A stretch of 29,021 bases of DNA, from the NCBI GenBank assembly GCA_016875645.1, contig VGPE01000004.1:1-29021 (forward strand). Reading direction: 5' to 3'. The notes under the pieces are model-generated. The model saw only the letters and a program-made list of their open reading frames with translations, did no database searches and had not been told where the DNA came from. The stretch is from Chloroflexota bacterium. Lineage in GTDB: Bacteria; Chloroflexota; Limnocylindria; Limnocylindrales; CSP1-4. Both the position numbers and the translations under genes were made by a program. Positions 15,049 to 23,210 of this stretch are shown here, piece by piece (the first letter of the stretch is position 1; each line of letters begins with the position of its first letter).

Positions 15049-16270
15049 CCCGCGCCGGTTCCCGGGCCGTTGCCGGGACGCCGCAGGATCATCAGGACGC
15101 CGCCCGCCAGCAGGATGGCGCCGCCGGCGATGAACGGGGCCCCGAGCCCCAGCGACACGACGATCGCGCCCGCGGTGGGCCCCACGACGCCCGCCGCGTA
15201 CAGGGGCAGGGACACCAGGTTCAGCGTCGTCGAGCGACGCTCGGCGGGGATCTCCAGCGCGAGCAGCCCGAACACCATCGCGCTCACGGCCGCCGAGAGC
15301 GCCGTGTAGAGCAGCGCGATCACCGCGAGCAGCGGGATGCTCGGGACCAAAGGCGTGATCACGAGTGCCATGCCGGCACCGAGCAGGGCGGCGGTCAGCA
15401 CCGGCCGGAAGCCGATCCGGTCGCCCAACCAGCCTCCCAACGGGGAGACGAGTGCCCCCGCAAGGGCGGCCGTCCCCGCCACGAGTGCGATATCGCTCGT
15501 GAGCCGCTGCCCATCGGTGTTGAGCACCTCCACCACGACCGGCAGGTACGGCCGGGACATCTGCGACGCGAGATAAGCCACGCCGAAGATCGCAAAGACC
15601 CGACGCGTGGTCGGGTCGGATAGCACGCCCCGCACAGCGCCGTAGGCGAGGCGAAGGACGGTGCCCTGCGGCACGACTTCGGCCGGATCTCGCGGGTGGC
15701 GACTGCGAGCAGCAGTGCGGCCAGGACCGAGAGGAGCGCAGAGAAGGCGAAGACGGTCGAGAGGGACTGGCCCAACCCGTCCACGATGATGCCGCCGAGG
15801 ACCGGGCCCACGGCGAAGCCGATCGGTCCGCTGGCGCCGAAGAAGGCGATGATCGTGCCGAGGCGCGCCCGCGGCACGACATCCCGGATGGCGGCGAGCA
15901 TGACCCCCGTGTTGCCGAGTTGCAGCCCGATGAGGAGCAGGCTCAACGCGAGCTGCCACGGCTCGCGGCTGAGCGCGACCGCCGCGAACACGACTGCCTC
16001 CACCAGCGCACTGCGGATGATCACGGCCTTTCGGCTGTACTTGTCGGCCCAGACGCCCCACAGGGGAACGAACGGGGCGCCGACGATGAAGATCAGGGCG
16101 CTGAAGATGCCGATGAACTGCAGCCGGTCGGCCTCCGCGACGCCCATCCCGCGCAGGCAGGAAGGCAGGAACGCGAAGACCTGGCTGACTCCGAGGCCCT
16201 CGACGAGGGACGTCGGCCAGTAGACCGCGAGCAGGACGCGCCAGTCACCGACGGCCCGCGGGAGGCTCAC
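15009..16270 (-). pseudogene. MFS transporter with a single-base frameshift
   Basis: Twelve-helix major facilitator permease, substrate unknown. From GTG 16270 the N-terminal half is normal: VYWPTSLVEGLGVSQVFAFLP, motif-A-like PLWGVWADKYSRKAVIIR and GASGPIGFAVGPVLGGIIVD. After VATREIR the frame becomes nonsense. The correct continuation (AEVVPQGTVLRLAYGAVRG, then ASQMSRPYLPVVVEVL and GGWLGDRIGFRPVLTAALLG) lies in another frame and runs to the TAG at 15009. Adding one G in the ggccgg run at 15681-15686 (minus-strand CGGCC to CGGGCC) restores a continuous protein of about 420 aa. Because both halves look unconstrained by decay, a sequencing deletion or a very recent mutation is likely. The start lacks a clear ribosome-binding site. 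The 3' end overlaps gltA. Confidence 0.85.
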
Positions 16271-16272
16271 GC

Positions 16273-16285
16273 GGGCAGACTGCCC
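16273..16285. promoter_or_regulatory. Short palindrome between divergent genes
   Basis: GGGCA-gac-TGCCC stands 3 bases before the GTG of the minus-strand MFS gene, in the 119-base divergent region shared with the Rieske gene. It could be a small operator or chance. Confidence 0.2.
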
Positions 16286-16377
16286 AACTGGCCACGATGG
16301 GAGCCCCCGAGGCGGCCGACTGGCGCCACCGGCCGCGGATGTGCCATCGTCGCAGCCAGCGCGGACCCGACGCAGCC

Positions 16378-16384
16378 GGAGGAG
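16378..16384 (+). promoter_or_regulatory. Ribosome-binding site that sets the Rieske gene start
   Basis: GGAGGAG lies five bases before the GTG at 16390. It favours this start over the in-frame ATG at 16297, whose translation is Arg-rich and not family-like. Confidence 0.7.
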
Positions 16385-16389
16385 CTCGA

Positions 16390-17253
16390 GTGGCCCGATT
16401 CCTGACCCGCCTGATCGACGCCCAGGCCGTCTGGGCGCGCCCGCTGGGCGATTTCGTCCATGGCATCGTTCACTGGCTGTTCCACCGCATGAAGCCGGTC
16501 CGCGATTTCCTCAACGGGACGTGGCTGGGACATCCACTGCACGCTGTCCTGACGGACGTGCCGATCGGGGCGTTCACGCTGGTGATCATCCTCGACATCG
16601 CCGACCAGCGACAGGCGGCGGACATCGCGCTGGGAGTCGGGCTGCTGGCCATGGTCGCCGCCGCCCTTGCCGGGTTCGCGGACTATGCCGACACCGACGG
16701 CACGGCCCGCGTCCGGGCCACGGTCCACTCGACGCTCATGGTGGTTGCGCTGGTCATCTACGGCATCTCGCTGGCCTCGCGCCTGGGAGCGCCGGCCGAC
16801 CGGACGGTGCCGATCGTGGCGTCCCTGGTGGCGTATCTCTTCCTGGCCGCCGGCGCCTTCGTCGGCGGGGACGTCGTCTACGCCCTGGGCAACATGGTGG
16901 ACCGTCACGCGTGGCGGAGCAGGAGTGCGAAATGGACGGCACTCGAAGCGCCCGCCGACCTGCCGGAGGGCGTTCCGACGAAGGCGAAGGCCGGCGCCCA
17001 GACGCTGGTGCTAATCCGGCGCGGCGAGACCATCCACGCCCTGCACGACACATGCGCCCACGCCGGCGGCCCGTTGTCGGACGGCAGGATCGTGGACGGC
17101 TGCATCGAGTGCCCATGGCATGGCTCGCGATACGACCTCGCCACGGGGCACCTTCGCCGAGGGCCGTCCGTGTACGACCAGCCGCGGTACGAGGTCCGTC
17201 GCACGGCCGAGGGCGGTTGGGAGGCCCGGCGCTGGACCGCCGCGGCCCACTGA
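16390..17253 (+). CDS. DUF2231 membrane domain fused to a Rieske [2Fe-2S] domain
   Basis: 287-aa redox protein. Residues about 40-180 form a DUF2231-type domain with four hydrophobic helices (LGHPLHAVLTDVPIGAFTL, ALGVGLLAMVAAALAGFADY, LMVVALVIYGISLAS, VASLVAYLFLAAGAFVGGDV). Its conserved His (HPLHAVLTDVP) could bind haem or metal. Residues about 190-280 form a Rieske domain with all four cluster ligands: Cys222 and His224 in CAHAGG, Cys241 and His244 in CPWHGSRYD. The Rieske part should face one side of the membrane and pass electrons to or from a partner not encoded here. This two-domain combination is known in soil bacteria, but its role is not established. Start GTG is fixed by a strong ribosome-binding site. 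The P-loop kinase gene follows after 26 bases. Confidence 0.9.
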   Translation: MARFLTRLIDAQAVWARPLGDFVHGIVHWLFHRMKPVRDFLNGTWLGHPLHAVLTDVPIGAFTLVIILDIADQRQAADIALGVGLLAMVAAALAGFADYADTDGTARVRATVHSTLMVVALVIYGISLASRLGAPADRTVPIVASLVAYLFLAAGAFVGGDVVYALGNMVDRHAWRSRSAKWTALEAPADLPEGVPTKAKAGAQTLVLIRRGETIHALHDTCAHAGGPLSDGRIVDGCIECPWHGSRYDLATGHLRRGPSVYDQPRYEVRRTAEGGWEARRWTAAAH

Positions 17254-17279
17254 ACTCGCCCCGGACCGCCGGTGGCGAT

Positions 17280-17867
17280 GTGCTGATCGTCCCCGGTCAC
17301 GCCCTGATCCTGCTCATCGGGCCGCCGGGTTCCGGCAAGTCCACGTTCGCGGCGCGCCACTTCGGGCCCACGGAGATCCTCTCCTCGGACGCGTTCCGGG
17401 CGATGGTCGCCGACGACGAGGACGACCAGCGGGCGACCCCGGCGGCGTTCGACCTGCCTCATCGAGCCGCCGGGCACCGGCTCACCCGAGCGCGGCTCAC
17501 CGTCATCGACGCCACGAACCTGCGGCCAGCCGATCGCCGGGCATTGCTGGGCCTCGCGCGGGCCTGGAACCGCCCGGCCGTGGCGCTAATCTTCGCGGTG
17601 CCCGAGGCCGTGGCGCAGGAGCGGAACCGGGGGCGACCGGAGCGCATGGTGGACGCGGCGGTCGTGGCCCGCGGCGCCTCGCTGGCCAGGGCCATCGGAG
17701 ACCGTCCGGCTCCTCTGCTCGACGAGGGATTCGCGGCCGTCCACGTCCTGCGCGATCCGGTGGCGATCGACCGGCTGCGCATCGCACGTGTGGGCCGGGC
17801 GACGCGGGCTATCCGTTCGCCGAGCCGGGCAACTCGGACGGCCGGATCACCCGCCCGAACTTCCTGA
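17280..17867 (+). CDS. P-loop kinase of the polynucleotide-kinase-like (AAA_33) family
   Basis: 195-aa protein with Walker A GPPGSGKST (residues about 13-21), a following ILSSDAFRAMVADDEDDQ segment resembling the acceptor-binding Asp-x-x-Arg motif of Pnkp-type 5'-kinases, VIDATNLRPADRRALLGLAR (Walker B-like with the Asp-Ala-Thr-Asn signature) and ERNRGRPERMV as lid arginines. It probably phosphorylates a nucleic acid end or a small metabolite; the substrate is open. The start is taken as GTG 17280 (VLIVPGHALILLIG); there is no strong ribosome-binding site. The C-terminal 30 residues are Arg/Ser/Thr-rich and overlap the convergent YciI gene by 59 bases, so this tail is probably not conserved. 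Confidence 0.8.
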   Translation: MLIVPGHALILLIGPPGSGKSTFAARHFGPTEILSSDAFRAMVADDEDDQRATPAAFDLPHRAAGHRLTRARLTVIDATNLRPADRRALLGLARAWNRPAVALIFAVPEAVAQERNRGRPERMVDAAVVARGASLARAIGDRPAPLLDEGFAAVHVLRDPVAIDRLRIARVGRATRAIRSPSRATRTAGSPARTS

Positions 17868-18144
17868 CCCGCAACTCAACCCAGACGCCGGCCTTCATGT
17901 AGACGTCCTCGCGGGCGAGCGCTGTGGCCTCGGCCTCGCTGGCCGCCCGAATGAGCAGCAGCGAGCCCGACATGTCCGCGTAGCCGCCGGCCTCGATGAC
18001 GACGCCCCGGTCGCGCAGCGCCGCGAGCCGGGCAAGATGTTGGGGGCGGACCGGTTGGCGGGTCTCGGCAGCGTCCGGGGCGTAGGTGGCCTCGATGACG
18101 AAGATCGGCTCGAGGGTGACGTCCCCGACGGGATTGCTGGCCAT
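17809..18144 (-). CDS. YciI-like (YCII domain) protein
   Basis: 111-aa ferredoxin-fold protein. The chosen ATG (MASNPVGDVTLEPIFVIEATYAPD) is preceded by GGAGGA four bases upstream. YCII features: a first strand IFVIEATY, RPQHLARLAALRDRGVVIEAGGY containing the conserved His, a MSGSLLLIRAASEAEATALAREDVY segment and a C-terminal strand VWVELRVRKFG. Family members are dimeric, some act in dechlorination or catabolic pathways and most are uncharacterised. It lies 40 bases downstream of the EamA gene on the same strand and may be the last gene of that unit. It may be enzymatic, but the substrate is unknown. Confidence 0.88.
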   Translation of the reverse strand: MASNPVGDVTLEPIFVIEATYAPDAAETRQPVRPQHLARLAALRDRGVVIEAGGYADMSGSLLLIRAASEAEATALAREDVYMKAGVWVELRVRKFGRVIRPSELPGSANG

Positions 18145-18147
18145 GGT

Positions 18148-18153
18148 TCCTCC
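18148..18153 (-). promoter_or_regulatory. Ribosome-binding site of the YciI gene
   Basis: GGAGGA on the minus strand, three bases (ACC) before the ATG at 18144. It selects this start over the upstream in-frame start at 18162. Confidence 0.6.
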
Positions 18154-18184
18154 GACTGTCAACGGTCCGGTGGCGGACGCGATC

Positions 18185-19036
18185 CTACCCGGCCCCGATC
18201 AAGGCGATCGCGGTCATCGAGATCACGATGCCGAGGGCCTGGACCCGCCCGATGCGCTCGTGGAAGACCAGCGCCGCCAGCACGATCGTGACAACCGGGT
18301 ACATGGAGGACAGGACGGCGGCCTCGTCGAGCCGGCCGACCTGGGTGGCGAGCACGTAGCCCGCCATGCCCGCCATATCCAGGGCCCCGACCAGCCCGGC
18401 CAGGGGCAGGATCGAACGAGGCGGGACCGGATGGACGCCCCCGGCTCGTCCCGCGAGCGCGATCGTGGCGGCGGCCACGAGACGCGCGATCAGCAGCGGG
18501 AAGAAGACAGCCTCACCCTCGAGCAGGCCGAGCAGCAGGAAGAACGACCCGAAGCCGATCCCCGCCACGACAGCGATCGCGAAGCCGGTGGGCCGGCCGG
18601 CGCCGTCGGCGCCCGGGGTACGGCTGACGAGCCCCACGGCGACCAACCCGAGCGCCATCCCGGCCAGCTGGAGCGCACCCGGTGGACCGATGAAGGCCAC
18701 GCCGGCGACGACCGGGATCCCCGCGCCGAGCACGGCGGCAACCGGCGCAACGACGCCCACCCGAGCGGTCGCGAGGCCGTGGTAGAAGGCCACGAGCGCG
18801 AGGGACGTGGCAACGCCAGCACCCGCCGCCAGGGCGAGGTCGGACCCCGCCGGGAACGGCTCGCGACGAACCAGCGCCAGGCCCAGGGCGATGGCGGCAC
18901 TGATCAGCTGAGAGGCGAACACGACGGCAACTGCGGGGACACGCCGGCTGGCCACGGCCCCCCCGAAATCGGCTGCGCCCCACCCCAGGGCGGCGAGCAG
19001 GCCGAAGCCGACGAGCTGGAGTTCGGCGGGGATCAG
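18185..19036 (-). CDS. EamA/DMT-family permease, probable CTG start
   Basis: Ten-helix inner-membrane transporter of the drug/metabolite superfamily, substrate unknown. The frame has no ATG, GTG or TTG where the protein should begin. The first GTG (18955) would cut off helix 1. Reading from the CTG at 19036 gives 283 aa, the normal family length, with a complete first helix ending LLAALGWGAADFGGAVASRR. That CTG overlaps the stop of the upstream SbcC-like gene as CTGA, mirroring the ATGA/GTGA overlaps elsewhere in the window. Other family segments: FYHGLATARVGVVAPVAAVL, GFGSFFLLLGLLEG, LSSMYPVVTIVLAALVFHER. The last is the typical EamA end. Function is secure at family level; the start is an inference. 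Confidence 0.82.
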   Translation of the reverse strand: MIPAELQLVGFGLLAALGWGAADFGGAVASRRVPAVAVVFASQLISAAIALGLALVRREPFPAGSDLALAAGAGVATSLALVAFYHGLATARVGVVAPVAAVLGAGIPVVAGVAFIGPPGALQLAGMALGLVAVGLVSRTPGADGAGRPTGFAIAVVAGIGFGSFFLLLGLLEGEAVFFPLLIARLVAAATIALAGRAGGVHPVPPRSILPLAGLVGALDMAGMAGYVLATQVGRLDEAAVLSSMYPVVTIVLAALVFHERIGRVQALGIVISMTAIALIGAG

Positions 19037-21558
19037 TCGTCCCGAGAGACCGGCCGCGCGGGCCGCCCCGGCTCCTCGGTGTCGATGACGTCCGGCTGCC
19101 GGCCGTCCTTGCGCAGCCAGGCCATCTGGGCCGGCCGCGACTCGCCGACTTCAGCGAGCGGCTCCTCGAATTCGCGATCGACCGGCCCACCCTCGAAGAC
19201 CATGTCGGAATCTGCTGCGGTCTCCGCTTCGACCTCGGTCTCTCCCGTTGCCCGGGACTCGGCCGGCTCCTCGGAACGTTGGTCGCCGCCCACGTCATCC
19301 CCGGATTCGGTGGCGATCAGCGGCCTGCCCGGGTTGCGGGCGGCGCGCCGCGGGGCGAGCGAGCGCGCGGCCTGGTCCAAGTCCCACTCCTCTGCCTGGT
19401 CCGCGTCCTGGTCGCGGGCAGACGCCGGTGGCAGTTCGATGACCACGTCGGCCACCGAGTCATAGCGGTCCGACGTGGTCAGGTAGATGACCTGGAAGTC
19501 GTTCGCGAGCTCGCCCAGCAACTCAACGCTCCGCCGCGCGCGATCGTCGTCGAAGGTGACGAACGGGTCGTCGAAGATGAGCGGCGGCCGCCGGTCGCCC
19601 GTGACGAGGCGGACAAGGCCGAGTCGGGCAACCAGGTACACCTGGTCCGCGGTGCCTTGGCTGAGTTCGGACGTGGAGACCCAGTCGCCCTTTTCGGGCG
19701 CGAAGACGGAGATGTCCAGGTTCTGGTCGTCGACGCGGACGCGCCGGTACCGGCCGTCGGTGATGTGCGTGAGATCCGCGACCATGCGCCGCTCCAGGTA
19801 ACGGGTGGCCGTGCGCATCGTGGCCTGCTCGGCTCGCTCGATGGACGTGAGGGTCTCCTCGTAGACGCGGGCCCGCCGCTGCAGGGCCGCCAGCTGCTCG
19901 CGCCGCGCGACGAGACGCTCCGCTTCGCGCGCGACCTCCTCCGCGTCCACCGTGTTGGCCTCGACCCGGGCCTTCGCGTTCGACTCCTCGTCGCGGGCAT
20001 CCTCGAGGGCCGCCTCGGCGGCCCGAACGGCCACCTCGAGTCGCTCGCGGGCGCGCGGCTCGCGCCCGATGGGGCCCAGTGCTTCCAGTGCGGCGCCCTT
20101 CTGCTCGATCTCGAGCGCGGCCGCGTCGCGCAGCGCGGGCAGGCCATCGGGCGGCTGGCGCCCCACGGATCCCTCGAGCCGGGCCGCGAGCCGGTCGATG
20201 GCCTGGGTGTGCTCCTCCTCCGCGGTCAGCATGCTCTCGGCCGAGGGCAGGTCCGGGAGCTCGAGCAGGGCGAGCTGGCGCGCGGTGTCGGCCTCCTTCT
20301 CGCGCAGCTCGAGCTCGAGCTGGGTCCGGCGCCGCAGCCGCCGGGCGATCTGGTCGTCGCGGAGCTGCCGAGCACGCTTGAAGTCTCCCGCCGCCCGGCG
20401 CTGGCGGTTGGCATGAACCGCGCTGTACAGCCCGATCAGCATGGCGATCGCAAGGCCGGCGAGGACCGGCCACTGGAGCAGGCCGTTGACGACCGCGGCA
20501 CCCGCAGCCGCCACTGAGCCCACCGAGATGAGGATGGCGAGGGCCGCCCAGCGCTTCCACGTTGGCTCCGGGACGCGGAGCTCGAAGTCCACTTCCAGCG
20601 GCGCGCCGAGAGTGGCCCGCAGCGCGGCGATGTCTCGATCCAGGACTCGCAGCCGCTCCACGAGCTGCCTGAGCACCGGCAACGGGTGGCGCGAGGGATG
20701 GCTGGCCGCCATCCGCTCGATCTCCTCGCTGGTTCGGACCGCTTCGCGGTAGCGCTCGAATCGCTCCGTGGCCGCATCTCGCTCCTGCGCGAACCGCTCC
20801 GCCTGACGCGCCTTCTCCAGCATGGCACGCCCTTCGGCCAGCTCGCCCTCGGCCTCCCGCCGGCTCTCCCGCGCCGCTGCGAGGGCGTCCCGATCGCGCT
20901 CGAGGAGCCCCAGCTCTTCCTCGCCCTGCTCAACCGTGGCGAGGGCGTGCGCGACCGCCTCCTCCCCGATCCGGAGCCGGCCCGGATTCCGGTCGCCCCG
21001 CATCCGCAGGTCGCGCAGCGCCCGTTCCAGGCGCTTCTTGGCGGTCGATGTGCCGCGGTCGGCCCCGCTGATGGAGGCCTGCAATCGGTCGCGCAGGGCG
21101 CCTTCGTCGCGGTCAAGGCCTTCGATCTCGTGATGGCGGACAGACGCGGTGGATCGGAAGAACGCCTCGGTCGGGATGCCCGTGAGGTCGGCCAGGACTT
21201 CTTCGGCGCGTGTGGGATCGGTGATCACCTCGCCGTCGAATTCCAGGCGGACCGACCCGCGCTGACCTCGGAACGACTTCTCCAGGCGGCCCCGGCGCGT
21301 GCCCTCCAGGTCGTCTTCGACGAACTCCAGGGTGATCTCCGGCCGCGCGTCGTCGTTGCCACCCCACGGGCGCAGCGCCTCCACGTCCGATCCGGCGGTG
21401 GTGGGCTTGCGGGTGAGTGCAAGCTCGATGGCCCGCTGGACGGTGGTCTTGCCTGCCTCGTTCGTGCCGCGGATCACGGCCAGGCCGCCGCCGGCGAGGT
21501 CCAGGTCCAATTCCCGATGCCGTCGGACGTTGCGGAGCTGCAGCCGCTGGATCCTCAC
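19033..21558 (-). CDS. SbcC/Rad50-like ATPase of the YhaN type with a central transmembrane hairpin
   Basis: 841-aa ABC-type ATPase expected to pair with the SbcD-like nuclease just upstream. Layout: AAA_27-like head with Walker A GTNEAGKTT (31-39); coiled coil about 172-285; two hydrophobic helices (337-357 and 361-381) where Rad50 proteins have the zinc hook; second coiled coil about 390-590; C-terminal head with ABC signature LSQGT (632-636), Walker B LIFDDP (659-664), a D-loop region and TTSDRYD; then an acidic disordered tail (712-841). The protein contains no cysteine, so a CxxC hook is impossible. This is the pattern of Bacillus YhaN-like proteins. The GTG start overlaps the SbcD stop (GTGA). 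Membrane-anchored DNA-end or nucleic-acid processing is inferred, not shown. Confidence 0.9.
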   Translation of the reverse strand: MRIQRLQLRNVRRHRELDLDLAGGGLAVIRGTNEAGKTTVQRAIELALTRKPTTAGSDVEALRPWGGNDDARPEITLEFVEDDLEGTRRGRLEKSFRGQRGSVRLEFDGEVITDPTRAEEVLADLTGIPTEAFFRSTASVRHHEIEGLDRDEGALRDRLQASISGADRGTSTAKKRLERALRDLRMRGDRNPGRLRIGEEAVAHALATVEQGEEELGLLERDRDALAAARESRREAEGELAEGRAMLEKARQAERFAQERDAATERFERYREAVRTSEEIERMAASHPSRHPLPVLRQLVERLRVLDRDIAALRATLGAPLEVDFELRVPEPTWKRWAALAILISVGSVAAAGAAVVNGLLQWPVLAGLAIAMLIGLYSAVHANRQRRAAGDFKRARQLRDDQIARRLRRRTQLELELREKEADTARQLALLELPDLPSAESMLTAEEEHTQAIDRLAARLEGSVGRQPPDGLPALRDAAALEIEQKGAALEALGPIGREPRARERLEVAVRAAEAALEDARDEESNAKARVEANTVDAEEVAREAERLVARREQLAALQRRARVYEETLTSIERAEQATMRTATRYLERRMVADLTHITDGRYRRVRVDDQNLDISVFAPEKGDWVSTSELSQGTADQVYLVARLGLVRLVTGDRRPPLIFDDPFVTFDDDRARRSVELLGELANDFQVIYLTTSDRYDSVADVVIELPPASARDQDADQAEEWDLDQAARSLAPRRAARNPGRPLIATESGDDVGGDQRSEEPAESRATGETEVEAETAADSDMVFEGGPVDREFEEPLAEVGESRPAQMAWLRKDGRQPDVIDTEEPGRPARPVSRDD

Positions 21559-22721
21559 AGCGCGACCTCGCGCCCGGCGAGAAGCAGCCGGCCCAGACGG
21601 AGCGCGTCGCGCAATTCGAGCGCCTCGGCCTCTCGACCTTCTGCCTCGAACTCGCGGATCCGGCCTTCGAGATCCCGGATGAACGCACCGGCGATCGTGT
21701 CCCGCGGCGGCATCGGGCCGTCCGAAAGCGCCGCGACCGAGAGGTCCCGGACGCGGACGTTCATGAAGTCCGGTAGGAGGAGTGCCTCCACCTCGTCCAC
21801 GTCGATGTCCACGTCGTCGCGCCGGATGCCCCGCAGCTGGACGTCCAGGATCAGGTCTTGACTGGCCATGGCCGCGAGCCGGCTGACAAGCTCCGCCTGG
21901 CCACCGAGCTCTCCGATGTCGAATTGCAGACGTTCGAACGAGGTCCGCCCGACCCGGATCTCCGCGACATCCACTCGCCGGTCCTCACCGACGCCATCCA
22001 GGGTCACGATCAGCGCGTTTCCTGCGCGGTCCTGGTCGACGGCGACCGGCTCGGGCGCGCCGCTGTATGCGTATTGCGTCTGGCCGGCTCGGCCGGCGTA
22101 CGTGGAGTGCCAGTGACCCAGCGCGAGGTAGTCCAAGCCCGAGTCCGCGATCTCCTCCTGGGTGAACACGACATCATCGGCGTCCGTGGAGCCCGGGATC
22201 GACAGTGCCCCGTGCACCAGACCGATCCTCCACCGGCCGCGCGTCTCGCTGTGGGCGTCGAGGCCGGCAAGCGGGCTCGACGGAGCGCGCTTGGTCGCAA
22301 AGCAGCGCCCGTACACCACGGCGTCCAGGGTCGCGATCACGACGTCGGGCCGTTCCGGTGTGAGCACGACGAGCATCTCGCTGTCGGGGTCAAGGCCGGC
22401 CAGCGCGTTGAGGTTATGTGCGCGGTACACGGACGCGCGGTCGTACACGTCGTGGGTGCCGGGCAGGATCACGGCTCGGATCGCGGCCTGCGCAAGCCGC
22501 CCCAGCTCCGCCGCGACGCGCTCCACGGTGCGCCGTGGCTGCGTGTTGGAGTCGAACAGGTCCCCGGCAACGAGGAACAGGTCCACGTGCTCGTCGAGGG
22601 CGACCTGAACGGTGCGCTGGAAGGCTGCGAACTGGCGTTCGCGATGGGCGGCCGCGCGCTCGCCGAGGTCCGTGTGGCGGACTCCAAGGTGCACGTCCGC
22701 GGTGTGGAGGAGGCGCAGCAT
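21555..22721 (-). CDS. SbcD/Mre11/YhaO-like metallophosphoesterase (nuclease)
   Basis: 388-aa calcineurin-type phosphoesterase likely to cut DNA ends together with the SbcC/YhaN-like ATPase. All metal-ligand motifs are visible in order: HTADVHLG (Asp, His), LVAGDLFDSN (Asp), LPGTHDVYD (the family's GNHD with Thr for Asn), LVHGALS (His) and LALGHWHSTYAG (His-x-His). The C-terminal third (RGIRRDDVDIDVDEVEALLL, then a charged helix REFEAEGREAEALELRDAL) is the region that usually binds the ATPase coiled coil. ATG 22721 is chosen because the sequence before it is shadow-like. A 12-base gap follows a GGGG stretch, so the ribosome-binding site is weak. The Asn-to-Thr change in the third motif deserves note, since that Asn usually binds metal. 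Confidence 0.9.
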   Translation of the reverse strand: MLRLLHTADVHLGVRHTDLGERAAAHRERQFAAFQRTVQVALDEHVDLFLVAGDLFDSNTQPRRTVERVAAELGRLAQAAIRAVILPGTHDVYDRASVYRAHNLNALAGLDPDSEMLVVLTPERPDVVIATLDAVVYGRCFATKRAPSSPLAGLDAHSETRGRWRIGLVHGALSIPGSTDADDVVFTQEEIADSGLDYLALGHWHSTYAGRAGQTQYAYSGAPEPVAVDQDRAGNALIVTLDGVGEDRRVDVAEIRVGRTSFERLQFDIGELGGQAELVSRLAAMASQDLILDVQLRGIRRDDVDIDVDEVEALLLPDFMNVRVRDLSVAALSDGPMPPRDTIAGAFIRDLEGRIREFEAEGREAEALELRDALRLGRLLLAGREVAL

Positions 22722-23070
22722 CCGGTCGAGCAACCCCTTCGTCTGCCGTGCGCCAGATGGCGCCCCCGGCACTCCGAGGTGGTGCGAGCGAGGAGCCCCC
22801 ATGGACCTCGCCCGCGTGATGGATCTTCGACGGGGAGTGTGACATCTACGGTGGCACGATTGCCAGTACGAGCGGAGGGTCAGGCCTGGTTGGGACCCGC
22901 GGGGCCGGCCGACGGCCGCGACCGGCTCCGCCGACGGGCGACCGGGCATGGGCATCTGGCCCGGTCGTACTCGCGGTCAGCGGGGACCGGCCCGCCCGGA
23001 GCCGTGAGCGCGCCCGCAGGCGCACACGCCTCGCTCGGATCGCTTCCGGGCATCCCACGAGATCCGGTGC

Positions 23071-23076
23071 TATCCT
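23071..23076 (+). promoter_or_regulatory. Candidate -10 element of the zinc-ribbon gene
   Basis: TATCCT (4 of 6 to consensus) with a poor -35 box CGGGCA 18 bases upstream (23047-23052). It would give a leader of about 130 bases. Confidence 0.25.
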
Positions 23077-23202
23077 CCCGCCTCGAACACCACCGGCGCG
23101 CCCCGCAGGGACTCCGACCGACGTCCTGGGTTCAGCGACCGGGCTCCTCCCCTCGCCCGTCGCTCCTGCAGCCGTGTCGCTGGGGTTCGGTTCACGCGTC
23201 TC

Positions 23203-23208
23203 GGGAGG
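23203..23208 (+). promoter_or_regulatory. Ribosome-binding site with two possible starts
   Basis: GGGAGG is followed by CA-ATG-GTG. The ATG at 23211 is only two bases away. The GTG at 23214, five bases away, has the better spacing. The product differs by one residue. Confidence 0.6.
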
Positions 23209-23210
23209 CA

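Larger units (their letters stand above)
22722..23210. other. 489-base divergent region between the sbcD-like gene and the zinc-ribbon gene
   Basis: No gene with a credible start or normal composition. It holds a small hairpin GCGCC-AGAT-GGCGC (22750-22763) in the leader of the minus-strand gene, a possible -10 box for the zinc-ribbon gene (23071-23076) and the ribosome-binding site at 23203-23208. No tRNA-like fold was found by eye. Confidence 0.5.

Noticed and set aside
19279..21861. Long plus-strand open frames (412 and 391 codons) opposite the SbcC-like gene
   Set aside because: No domain motifs, shadow composition, and the minus strand encodes a clear ATPase with all motifs.
22722..23210. 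tRNA(Sec) gene or small protein gene near the selenocysteine unit
   Set aside because: No cloverleaf or long acceptor stem could be found by eye here or in the other gaps, and open frames look like shadows.
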